Assembly: GCA_936432065.2 (NCBI GenBank)
Contig: OW386286.2
Location: 22,317,179 to 22,381,178, forward strand
DNA length: 64,000 nucleotides
Direction: 5' to 3'
Source of the DNA: Rutpela maculata
Lineage: Eukaryota > Arthropoda > Insecta > Coleoptera > Cerambycidae
In this document: piece after piece, positions 53,300 through 63,479 of the stretch
Position numbering within the stretch: position 1 is the stretch's first letter
Layout of the letters: every line of letters begins with the position of its first letter
Translations under genes and position numbers: made by a program
Notes under the pieces: model-generated
The model's database searches: none
Told to the model about the DNA's origin: nothing
Seen by the model: only the letters and a program-made list of their open reading frames with translations

Positions 53300-54040
53300 A
53301 CATATGCATATACAGATTCAGCAATTGCGGTTCGTGATATGTAAATGTGTATCAGCGCGAGTAAACCACTCCTTGAAGATCTCCACCGATAACATAGTTA
53401 ATCTGGTTCTGATATCTAAGGCCAAGTGTAAAGGTGCCGTGGATGTTGTTGAAATGTAGTATTCTACTATACCATTGCATAAGTATTGTCTAGGCAAAAT
53501 TGAATTAGCCTTTTTCCCCTTTCGTTTCATTGTCCGATGCCAAACTTGCCAACAACAGCTCGCAGGTGATCATCCTCCAGTGTGGAACCGACTTTGGCGT
53601 TGAAATTGCCCATAACAATGGTAATTTCCCTGTTTGGAATAGTGTGAATAACATTTCTAGATCTTCGTAGAATGCTTCCAAGTTCTCCTCTTCAGCAGCA
53701 GTCTAGGTGTATATACTTGCACCAAATTTACTACTGACAGCTTGGTATTGATCCTTGGAGAGATTATCCGACCACTGGCAGATCTGTATCTGAGGACTGA
53801 TCCAGTTATTTCTTTCGAGATTCAGAATCCCACTCTATTTCGCCTGATGTTATTATTTCCAGAGAAGCATACCATGCTTCCAATCGTGGATGTAAAATGT
53901 CCGAAGTCCCTATAAAGCATCTCGGAAAGATCTGCTATTTTGATGTTCAAGTCTGCCAGTTCTTTCTCCAGTAGACATATTCCCAGCTGTAAGAGTCCTC
54001 TTACATTCTAGGTAGCAATCTCTGCGCCCAGCAACCAATT
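53300..54040 (-). pseudogene. LINE endonuclease (APE-type) relic
   Basis: Minus-strand fragments 'LEKELADLNIKIADLSE', 'SGRIISPRINTKLSVVNLVQ', 'VYTPRLLLK', 'VMGNFNAKVGS' (normally GDFNAKVG) and 'RYQNQINYVIG' follow the order of an APE endonuclease as in RTE/BovB-like and related insect LINEs. Frameshifts and stops are numerous. Confidence 0.75.
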
Positions 54041-54249
54041 TGACACTATCCTCCATGGAAACTGGACAGCACCAGTTGCCAAAAGCGGAGTGCGAAGCCT
54101 GTCCGAGACCTTGCTATCATTCATTTTCATGAATGCGCTAGAGTATGTCCAGTATTTAACAAGGGCGATAACTGACTGATTACGAATTTCCATGCGATTA
54201 CTATAATTTGTAATTTTGCCAAAGCATTTGAAATATTGCTGTACAATTC

Positions 54250-55605
54250 TATTTATTGATTATTACGCAGTTCATCACTGAAACTATCGACTTAGGTACA
54301 CTGACCGATGTCATTTACATTAACTTCGATTGACTTGACCACTCTATTCTATTTAACAAATTATGAAACTTTGGCATTTTGATTCTCTACTCGGTTATTC
54401 TTTCAATATCATCTATCAAATTGTTCACAATTTGTGACTTTTTTCTGACTACTTTGCTCCATCTGGTGTTCACAAGGATCTATTCTTGGACCTCTGTAGA
54501 ATGTTTATTAATGCTAGTACCACAGAATTAGATGATAACTATCTGCTCTATCCTGATGACATAAAAACATTTTTCACCGTCAAATGAAATGAAGACTATC
54601 TGTGCCCTCAAAATAATTTAGCTAATCAACTTCTATTTAAATGTTTTTAAGTAATGTTCTATTCTACAAAGAATTGTTTAGTAATGTTTGACTATTAACT
54701 TGGTGATACGACTTTAGTAAGATCTGACATATTTCTCGACCTCGTTACCTTTGAACTTTCCTTTGCTAATCACATTGAACCTATTACGAGTGACTGTAAT
54801 AAGACATGGATTCAACGTACACAATACCGATACCTTAATTACCCTGTTATTTTCATTTATTAGATGAAAACTAGAATATGCATCAGTTGTTTGGTGTCCC
54901 AGGTATAATGTGCTTATCGATTATCTGGAATTGGTACAAAGAAAATTTTCAAAACTGCTGTGATTCAAATTTGAAGGTTTTTATCCTCTAATAGGCTTTT
55001 CTGAATGAGAACTATTACAAAAATTTACCACTTTTTGACAGGTGTGTATATTTTTCTGAAATGCTATTTTGCAGTCATTAATAATATGCTGATTGATTGT
55101 CCTACACTATTTTAGAGAAATTTTCATATTCCGTGTATATCTTCCAGTCATAGCTTTTACCTACCGCGATCACACACAAATATCTTAAAGTTCTCTCTTC
55201 TTTACACTATCTGCAACAATTACGACAAGAGCCATCATAACTTTGATATGTTCAGTTGCAATATAAATACTCTTAAAGGTAGTATCAAACACCGAAAGTA
55301 TTGTAAAGCATCGACAGTGAAGAAATGCGAGTTGGGATATCAAAAGTGGAGCGGTACGCGCTTTAGGATACGTACAGCATTGTGCACAGGCGTGCCACTA
55401 CACTCTTCGTAGCCCCAACTTAAAATCTTTCACTGTCAATACTTTTGGCTCGCATGTATAATGTAATCTTTTATTTAGTGCAAGTAATCAAGATTTAATC
55501 TCCATGATATATCTATATAATTTTATCATCACATTTTAACCCTCCCGTCCTGTAGTTGAGTTCTGTTAACTTACCAACTTGTTAATTTAAAGAAATAAAT
55601 AAATC
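54250..55605 (+). pseudogene. LINE relic, RT to 3' end
   Basis: Plus strand and heavily decayed: 'DVIYINFD' (DVIYxDFSKAFD), a one-base-deleted GVPQGSILGP box near 54470, 'YPDDIKTFF' (YADD), 'VQRKFSK', 'FYPLIGFS', and a C-terminal region near 55160-55260. It ends near a short (AAAT)n tail at about 55590-55604. Opposite orientation to the relic on its left. Confidence 0.7.
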
Positions 55606-55874
55606 AAAGTTACTTTTTATACCCTAATATTTTGAAATAATCTTATTTCTTTTTCCATTGCATTCTTCACTTCACAAATTTTGTCCTCACCAAATTTGAG
55701 AGTGCGATTACAATATCATAATTTAACACTAGATTAGATACTTCAAAGTTTGAAAACTGAATCATATTGGTTTGTGCAAAATGCCTAAATGAAATGTGAG
55801 CTTTGTTATTGCGCAAATCAAACATTACCTTACTTATTTAATATTTTATTAACGTAGTTTAAAAAAAATACATT

Positions 55875-56390
55875 TTACTTATGGGTGGCCTGCGCTTTAC
55901 GCATTTGAGTCAAGATGTTGGATAATTCCTCACGCTTCCTTTTGGCACGAATGTGTGTGCCAAGACGACGTTTGAGGAATTTAAGAGCCCTCTTGTCCTT
56001 TGATACCTTCAACAATTCCATAGCTCTCTTTTCATAAGGAGCATGTCCTACTACTTCACGGATAAGATCTCGAACGAACTTGGTGTGTTTAGTTTGGATC
56101 CCCTTCAACCTTGCGGGGCGGACTTTGTCTGCCTTGGTCTTTCCAGAGGGAATTTTTGTTGTTTTGTGGCCTCTTTGGAGACCCACTGCAATTTCATACC
56201 TTGGGGCCATGCTGCAAAAAAAAAATGGTTAAAATTGTCGCTTAATTTAAAATTATATTAATATAATATTTAGACAATATATTTGGTTCAGTTTATTATC
56301 TAATATAACAAAAACATGTACCTTTTAAATGGAATAAATTCTTTTCAATAACCGCGTGCTATTACAATTTGACAATCAACAACCAAAAGA
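55875..56390 (-). CDS. RpL36: Ribosomal protein eL36 (coding 55875-56210, one leader intron)
   Basis: A 111-residue component of the 60S ribosomal subunit in the cytoplasm. The sequence 'MAPRYEIAVGLQRGHKTTKI' and 'VRDLIREVVGHAPYEKRAME' are diagnostic, length is normal, and it is basic throughout. The coding region is one exon (56210 to 55875). A 110-bp intron (56321-56212) interrupts the leader one base before the ATG: donor GTACATG, acceptor TTTTTTTTTTGCAG. The noncoding first exon (about 56322-56390) begins in a pyrimidine stretch, CATCTTTCTTTTGG, like the 5' TOP motif that ties ribosomal protein mRNAs to TOR control. AATAAA lies at 55850-55845, 25 bases after the stop. Confidence 0.96.
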
Positions 56391-56687
56391 AAGATGGCCG
56401 ATTGTTACTTCCTTTTATCGGTTTGACATAGGATAGTTTTCACGAGTTGCCATCGATAAGTGGTTGTAATGAAATTGTGGTAATAACAGATTTTAAATCT
56501 GTTGTAATACTTAGGAACAATAATAATAATAAAAATATAGCCAAAATAGGATAATTTTAAAGTTTAATTTACATAGCACTTTTGCTATTATTAATTATAG
56601 ATAAAGAAAATTATTACAGCCATCGCCATTGTATTTTGAAACTAATCGTATAAAAAAGGAAACATTGTCCTGTAAATATTTATATTA
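56391..56687 (-). promoter_or_regulatory. RpL36 upstream region
   Basis: Presumed promoter by position. No TATA box at the expected distance from the TOP-like start, as usual for ribosomal protein genes. Otherwise AT-rich; bounded by the MITE at 56688. Confidence 0.35.
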
Positions 56688-56888
56688 GGCAATCCAACAA
56701 CCTGTCAAATTATTTTGGTAATATGGCGTTGTGGGCAAACACGGGGTTTATTTTAATTAACTCGCGGAAACGTATATAGCCAAGGCAACCAAAAAGCAAA
56801 CTCTAACAAACGTTTAACAAATGAAAACAAACGTTTGCCGGATGTTTGTCCACGACGCCATGTTAAAAGTCAAGTGGTTTGGATAGGC
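56688..56888. mobile_element. MITE, GCAATCCAA ends, copy 2
   Basis: Inverted and diverged copy of 46330-46506: GGCAATCCAACAACCTGTC on the left, then TTGTGGGCAAAC, ACAAACGTTTAAC and a mutated right end (TTTGGATAGGC). A TA lies on the left side. Confidence 0.7.
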
Positions 56889-57054
56889 GTCTGAAAATAA
56901 GGAGTACGCCACCTGGTGGTCTATAGTCAAACGAATTATGGGCTTTTCTGTCATTGCATCTTTAGTGTACGATGATATCAACAATAAGTAAATGATAAAC
57001 TGAGATGCTAAGTTATTAAAAATATGATAGCGTTTAAAGGGGCTACAAGTTGCT

Positions 57055-57795
57055 GGCGTCAACCTACTCGGTATCCTTTGTAAATTGCAGGGACAACTGG
57101 TGAAAGTTGATACCACCAACCGACGATCCACCCCCACGGAAGAGACATGACGACACCCAACCACCCACCCAAGACCCTGCGGGTACCGGACAAACAACCG
57201 TCCAGTACCTGTAGTCCCCCTAGCTCCGGGCAGACCAAAAATGCTACCAAAGCAGTTAGGTCTGCCCTTCCTCGAGCTACACAGCTCATCCTTACCCTAC
57301 CGATGATCCGGATGACAGGATGCCTCTTGGCATCTTGTGTACCGGCAGTCACTCCCGCCACAAACCCAAAACACCCAACAGACCGATGACTACCCCCCGG
57401 GGGGCAAACAAGCTGGCGAAGAGCAGAAGACGAAGAAAGAAGAACGCCAGAAGAGGCCTTAGCCAGCAAGGTCCAACGAGCCAGGACCCAGGGAGGTGGA
57501 CCGAAATCGTCTGCACCGCTCACAATTGTGAGTGGGGCCGACGTAAAGTAAGTTCGCCCGCCCTGCACGAGGCTGGTCCCCGGTCTACAGCGATGTACTG
57601 GGGTAAAGGGCAATAGTCCTGCCCGGCCCCAGACATCCGAGACCGACATCTATAGCCAAGAATATTGGCGCGTGAAAGTTGAGTTGGCACAGCAATGTTC
57701 AAAGCATACCCTCTTTGATGTAGACACCTTTAACCATGCATTGAGAGGGAAAAAGCTGGTGCAAATAACCGTGACCCGAGTAACAATAATAGTAT
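57055..57795. other. GC-rich island, possible retroelement ORF1 fragment
   Basis: About 740 bp of clearly higher GC content inside AT-rich DNA, open over long stretches in several frames on both strands. The plus frames give Pro/Gln/Arg/Lys-rich sequence ('GGQTSWRRAEDEERRTP'-like, 'KSRRRRKKNARRGLSQQG') resembling the low-complexity N-terminal part of LINE ORF1 or Gag-like proteins, and then 'CSKHTLFDVDTFNHALRGKK'. No family could be fixed. A 5' retroelement fragment is my best reading. Confidence 0.35.
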
Positions 57796-59019
57796 CTTAG
57801 AAAATCACACCTTGTAAGTGAAATTTTTGAAATAAGTAAATATATGTAATTCCAGTATATTTAAAAGTAATATATACTATTGCACCATGCACTATTATGT
57901 TTTACCCCTGAATGTTTCTATTTCATATTTTACAAAATACTGTTTCATTTATTTTACTTAAAGAATTAATAAATAGTTATATTCAATGTACCACTAATTT
58001 CATGGGCATTTGAATCTGAGACACTTGTTTGTAAACATAGAGCATACACATTTCCTAAGTTTTGTGTTGAATATGGGTTGTACCACACAAAATAATATGT
58101 CCTGCATTTAAATCATATTCCCCTTCATACACACACTTAGAATTTTTACATTTTTAATGCTTCACAAATGTTCCATACATTGCAATATGCTTAACCTAAA
58201 TGCCACTCATGTTTCCTGAAAAAAAAAGTGATTTAAACTACAACTGTACATAAATTTAAAGAAATGTTTAAGTTTATTAATAAATAATTAGCCAGACACC
58301 GTTTATGTCGAAGAAACTACTTTTCAAGGGAAAAACTAGATAACCTAAAAAAATATGAATTTTGCTGAATAATGCCATTAACATCTTGCAAATCACTTAC
58401 AACAAAATCTTACAAACCTTTAGGTCATATATTATTAATGTTATTATTTTGAACGCCAAAAATAACAATAAACAGAACAAAATTAATATAAGTATTCGCC
58501 ATATAAACAAACAAAAAGCCTATAATTAGTTCACGAGTTCTCCACTTTGGCGCTGGTATCTTAAATTCAGACGCCTATTGCTTAATTAAAGAAAAATGGC
58601 CGCTACACATTTAACTTACTTTTGCAATGAATTACACAATTTCATCACTAGTGGTAAATGGTGCAATCATTTGTAGCTAGTCATAAGCATAAATAAATAA
58701 TACTTTTTAAAATTAACAGGACATTCAAAAGTTATCTTTTTGCAAGAGAATTAGAAAGAAAATTCTTAACGTACACTTTGTTTTGGGTTTGGTTAAAGCT
58801 AAGGGTTTGTTAAAATATGTACTATTATTTCCGGTTATTGGATTCGTTTAAGTGGTAATGAGAAACATTCTAAAATCTAAACCTGCACACCTTATTGATA
58901 TAATTCATTAACATCATATATAGAAATTAGCTTGATTTATAATATTTATGTCAAAACATTCATAGATATATATTAAAAATAAAATAATTTCAAGATCAAT
59001 TCCAAAGCGCCATCTTTTA
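57796..59019. other. Unannotated AT-rich sequence
   Basis: No repeat terminus or gene recognised. The part next to 59020 may be the 3' UTR of the minus-strand exon there. Confidence 0.35.
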
Positions 59020-59121
59020 CTAAGTAGATTTAACGCCATCGCCAACAAAGACTTGTTTGTCTGTTAGCAAAGGAAACTTCTTTGCCTTTAGTGGGAGATC
59101 TCTCGCCTCCGAGAATAAGTC
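59020..59121 (-). CDS. Probable terminal coding exon of an unseen minus-strand gene
   Basis: After a good acceptor (TTTTTATATCAG, AG at 59123-59122) the minus strand is open for 33 codons to TAG: 'DLFSEARDLPLKAKKFPLL' then 'TDKQVFVGDGVKST'. The composition (Asp, Ala, Leu, Pro, Gly, Val) is unlike the Lys/Asn/Ile/Phe bias of chance frames here, and 102 bp is an exact codon multiple. I do not recognise the protein. Upstream exons would lie to the right and were not found within the window. Confidence 0.45.
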   Translation of the reverse strand, partial: DLFSEARDLPLKAKKFPLLTDKQVFVGDGVKST

Positions 59122-59535
59122 CTGATATAAAAATTAATCAATATTGTAACATTTCTACAGTTTGCCACACGTAAATCTTCAACAATATTTAACAATAGAA
59201 AAATTCACAGAGTTGTAAATATTATTTTATTATTTTTGGAGCGACATCTGTGAATGACAAGCCGAAGCAAGTATTCGTCATTAAGAAAGTACTAAATGTT
59301 GCAGTGTACAGTACGAATAGCTACGAGTGTATCTTATATTTCTTCAATAGCTCAATAGATGGCAGGTATTGTTAGATTTAGAATGAAAATTATTACATAA
59401 TTATTTATTTTATATTTAATAATATTTAATATACCTACTTAAATTTGTTCATAAAATTCTAAGAGGTGAAACAAATCTAGAGATATTTTAAAGATCTGAT
59501 ATTTTACGTTTACCACTCTATAACCATTTCCATTA

Positions 59536-59783
59536 CATGGGCGCAGCCAGGGGGGGGAGCCCTGGCGCCCGGGCTCCCCCCAAGCCGTCTTCCATGAGCC
59601 AAAAAATAAAGAAGCAGTACAAAGCAGTATCTAAATTATCCCTTGAAATAAATATTTCGGAATTAATACCAATATTATCTAATAGAGGAATCTATCACAT
59701 CCATTTTTTGGAAAATTTTCCCCATCCTCTGGGGAGGCCGGTTCTATTAGCCCCCCCAGATGAATTTTCTGGATGCGCCACTG
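59536..59783. mobile_element. hAT-type MITE
   Basis: 248 bp. Ends CATGGGCGCAGCCAGGG and CTGGATGCGCCACTG are diverged inverted repeats; exact 8-bp duplication TTCCATTA at 59528-59535 and 59784-59791. GC-rich ends. The frame at 59537-59872 crosses its border and is not a gene. Confidence 0.88.
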
Positions 59784-59983
59784 TTCCATTATACCTACTA
59801 TATGGCCAAATACCTGCATTTTCTACATATTTGAGATGCGGGGACTCCTCCTTACTTCCTGATCTCTTTTAAAACATCATATAGGAAGTGCATTTTGTAG
59901 TAAATTGTTTTAAATGTTAAAATTATGAACTTTCTCTTGAAATAGATTTATAACCGAAGTGTTCTATTTGAATGTACAATAAC

Positions 59984-60125
59984 CAGTGGTGGATCTAACT
60001 GGGAGGCCAATGAGCAAATGCCACCTGGGCCCTCTGTGCACTGTAGATTATATAGGTTATCATCCGAAAAAATGGGCCCTTCAAAGCGTTTGCCACCTGA
60101 GCCTTTTACCTTAGATCCGCCACTG
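59984..60125. mobile_element. hAT-type MITE, 142 bp
   Basis: Ends CAGTGGTGGATCTAACTGGG and TTAGATCCGCCACTG; exact 8-bp duplication ACAATAAC at 59976-59983 and 60126-60133. Very short, with mirrored AAATGCCACCTG and TTTGCCACCTGAG words inside. Confidence 0.92.
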
Positions 60126-60199
60126 ACAATAACATACGAGATATGCTTAAAAAATACATATTTTAGTATTGTTCGTATTCACAATATATTAACAGACGT

Positions 60200-60440
60200 T
60201 TTGTGACCCATATCTCTACTCGGTCTGCATTTGATGTATGACACGCCTGACAGTATCCCGCCATTTATCACGTTCATCTGTTAGCCGTATGGCCCCACCA
60301 AAGTTCCATCACCCATCACTTTTCTCTCTGGTGACACCCGGACTTAAATCCAATGATTTAGAGGGCGTCCTTTTGGCCATTTCCCATCTGGTTTTCCCTG
60401 AACCAATAATATCATTCTGTGTATTTACTTCTTTTCGGTT
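60200..60440 (-). pseudogene. LINE ORF2 C-terminal relic
   Basis: Minus-strand pieces 'GKPDGKWPKGRPLNHW' and, in another frame, 'LVGPYG' / 'RDKWRDTVRRVIHQMQ' resemble the C-terminal GRPxxRW...DRxxWRxxV tail of endonuclease-bearing insect LINEs. Short and frameshifted. Confidence 0.5.
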
Positions 60441-60513
60441 GATGCAGGGCCGTGTAGAGCGGGTGTGCGAGGTGTGCACCGCACACCTTCGCCTATTTTT
60501 GGGGAGGCGGTAG

Positions 60514-60900
60514 GTGGCTAGATTAGGGAATTTTTTTTTAGATTTCCCTTATCGATTTTTATTTCTGTGGAATTTTTTTTTATATTTTTCTCTCCCCGCT
60601 CATAAATTATTATTTCGGAGAAAAATTGATGCAGGAGGCAGCATTTTAGATTTTCTGCACCAGGATCAAATCTCCAAAAACTACCCTGGGTTATTGATGT
60701 GGTCAAAAGATGATAAGATGCGAGATAATACGATGCTGGAGAGCCGCTTTAAGGGCGTATCTCTTAAAGGATCGAGTCGTTGGTGTGAAGGGCTATCCAA
60801 GTGGGGAATCGTAGCAAAAACGTCTCCAGATCTACTTCTCGAAATCATCAATACGCCATGTGTTTCTGCTCCCCTAACAGCCTATATGTCAAAGGCATAA
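60514..60900 (+). other. Open frame of unknown nature, probably repeat
   Basis: A 128-codon frame; the first part is T-rich repeat sequence including the CTCATAAATTATT core. The later part (60660-60900, 'SRWCEGLSKWGIVAKTSPDL') has more balanced composition, but the opposite strand is open over the same stretch. No family recognised; not called as a gene. Confidence 0.2.
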
Positions 60901-60914
60901 AGAAAGTTCAATAC

Positions 60915-61384
60915 CACTATAGTCTGTTTTTAAACCAGGTGGACTGAATATAGAAGTCCCGTTCACACCATAGAAATTACCAGAAAATACACTAAAACCT
61001 TTTTGGCGTTTTGAGCAACCAACAATACACCACTACAGTATATTTGTGTGCATTTTATTACATTATATAATGCATCGACCTCTGTTTGACCTCTTGTATT
61101 TGATACACCATCCATACCATTTACGCAATATAAAGGCACTAAGTAATTAGCCACTTTTACCTTCAGATTTATACAAAAGGGATTAAAAACTGATATATAA
61201 TGTGCAAACGATCAAATTTAAATTTAAACAAAATAATTTATGACATGAAATTAAAATTTATTATATGTCAAAATTTACGACTATTGCCCCATGTAAAACT
61301 GGCGAAGGCGGATCCAATCACAGATGTATGATTTAGCGCGGTAAATTTGAAACGGTCCTCCTGGTTTAAAAACAGACTATAGTG
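60915..61384. mobile_element. TIR element, CACTATAGTCTGTTTTTAAA ends
   Basis: 470 bp. Left CACTATAGTCTGTTTTTAAA and right TTTAAAAACAGACTATAGTG are perfect inverted repeats, followed inward by CCAGG and CCTGG. No target duplication is obvious; no coding capacity. Confidence 0.85.
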
Positions 61385-61539
61385 CTTAGAATTTCATCAC
61401 TAAAACTTTTTCGAGAAGTAATATCAAGAGTGTGAATTGACAGTTTATTATCTGGTTTAATAAAAAAAATTTAATTGAAAACATTTTCATGAAATATATT
61501 ACTTTTGGCAACTTAACTCGAAAAAAAAATTGCCTCTTT

Positions 61540-62050
61540 CAAAGCCATTTGGAGGTCAACTTTCGTTTATCAAATGGGAACTCCCTAGTCGCCGAAGTCG
61601 ATCATGAAATGACCTAGATTTGACCTTAAAATCTATCTGTAAGGTCATCACGATCACCATTGCCTGCCTTCAGTCAATTTGACCCTTGACAACTCTAATA
61701 CAAAATTTCAGAATCCATAGTCAAAAATAGGTGTTCCTATTTAAAAAACGAAAGTTGACCTTCAAATGACCTTGCACATTCCCTTCAAGAAAAAATCCAA
61801 GGTCACCGAGTGGTGCCCCCCGAAGACTTCAATAACTTATGTCTTCTATTTTCTTCATATCTCGCTATCCTGAAATTCGAGAGACATTTGACCTTTAGAT
61901 GTCAATCCTTACAACTCTAATGAAAAATTTTTCGTTCTTTCAGAATCCGGGGTCAAAAATAACGGTTCCTATTTAACCAACGAAAGTCGACCTTAAAATT
62001 ACCTTGAAAATGCCCTTCAAGGTAAAATTCAAAGTCACCACGTGGCAGGC
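61540..62050. repeat. Repeat rich in GGTCA/TGACC words
   Basis: Over a dozen AAGGTCA, TGACCTT or GACCTT words in about 500 bp, arranged as irregular repeats around CTTTCGTTT, TCAAAAATA and ATATCTCGCTATCC blocks (the last recurs at 62188). Looks like an old internally repetitive element. Confidence 0.5.
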
Positions 62051-62208
62051 CTGTAGCTAGAAAGTGCTTTGGTGAGCGGGGGGGGGGGGTAGAAATCCAA
62101 AAAAAAATTTTTTTTAATCCGAAAAAATTAAAAAAATTTTACCCAATCTCTCTCAAAATATTAAAAAGACAGTTAAAATTGCCCCCATATCTCGCTATCC
62201 TCCCAAAC

Positions 62209-63090
62209 AGCACAAGTACATCCAATGGACGTAAAATGTACATACTTTTGGACTATATTTGGACATAATGTACGTACATTCGATTTTGGTACAATAGACG
62301 TCCAATGGACGTCCCGGTGTCACAACTTTGGATGAATATTGGACGTATGTACGTACTTGTACATTCACTGGATGTCCAAAGTACGTACAGTCGCACTTAA
62401 AACGGTAGTTTACTGGACGAAGTATGTATATGGATCCTAATTACGTCCAGTAGGTATTGACATATAGGTCCTGGCTATGTCCCACGTATGTATTTTATTT
62501 ACACTTACTGGACGTAGCACAAGTACATCCAATGAACGTAAAAAGTACATACTTTTGGACTATATTTGGGCATAATGTACGTACAGTTGATGTCCAATTT
62601 TGTTCCGATTTTGGTACAATAGACGTCCAATGGACGTCCCGGTGTCACAACTTTGGACGAATATTGGACGTATGTACGTACTTGTACATCCACTGGATGT
62701 CCAAAGTACGTACAGTCGCACTTAAAACTGTAGTTCACTGGACGAAGTATATATATGGATCCTAATTACGTCCAGTAAGTGTTGAAATATAGGTCCTGGC
62801 TATGTACCACGCACGTACTTTATTTACACTTACTGGACGTAGCACATGTACATCCAATGGACGTAAAAAGTACATACTTTTGGACTATATTTGGACATAA
62901 TGTACGTACAGTCGATGTCCAATTTTGTTCCGATTTTGGTACAATAGACGTCCAATGGACGCCCCGGTGTCACAACTTTGGACGAATATTGGACGTATGT
63001 ACGCACTTGTACATCCACTGGATGACCAAAATACGTACAGTCGCACTTAAAACGGTAGTTTACTGGACGAAGTATGTATATGGATCCTAA
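62209..63090 (+). repeat. Tandem repeat, about 307-325-bp unit, GTACGTAC/GGACGTCC rich
   Basis: Units start at 62209, 62516 and 62841 with AGCACAAGTACATCCAATG (or close). Each contains ATAATGTACGTAC, CAATGGACGTCCCGGTGTCA (or close), GGACGTATGTACGTACTTG-like and TTACTGGACG words. The third unit stops at 63090. Open frames on both strands span each unit because the words are palindromic; the near-identical 102- and 103-codon frames are copies of the repeat, not genes. Confidence 0.88.
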
Positions 63091-63479
63091 GAGACACGAT
63101 AATTGCTTACAACTATCGATTTCTAACTGTTGATTATCGTCAGAATCATCAGTGCAGCGCATATTGCATGTAAGATTGTCTCAAGTTGTCATACCGGAGA
63201 ATTTTATGTTAGATTGCAAATACGAATTATTAAGTAAATACTCATAGACCAGTAGTAGAACCAAGTCAGAGACTTATAACCAAATTTATCTACCAAAATC
63301 TATTGCAAACTTGGAAAGGCTTCGAAATGAGTCAAATACCAATAAATACGAACTCTAGATAAACGTGACTTATAACAGTTAATTGCCTTCTCTGTGTAGC
63401 GACATTATTACACAATTGGCATTTGATGCGCCACTTAGTTCTTGCCAAAATCGGACATCGAAAATGTACTAAAGCCGAA

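Noticed and set aside
57059..57649. A 196-codon minus-strand gene in the GC-rich island
   Set aside because: Several overlapping frames on both strands are open at once, as expected from high GC; no family residues were recognised.
60514..60900. A 128-codon host gene
   Set aside because: The first third is minisatellite sequence, the reverse strand is also open, and no domain was recognised.
62457..63090. Two near-identical open frames of 102 and 103 codons suggesting a duplicated gene
   Set aside because: They are successive units of the GTACGTAC-rich tandem repeat; the opposite strand is open as well and the sequence is made of short palindromes.
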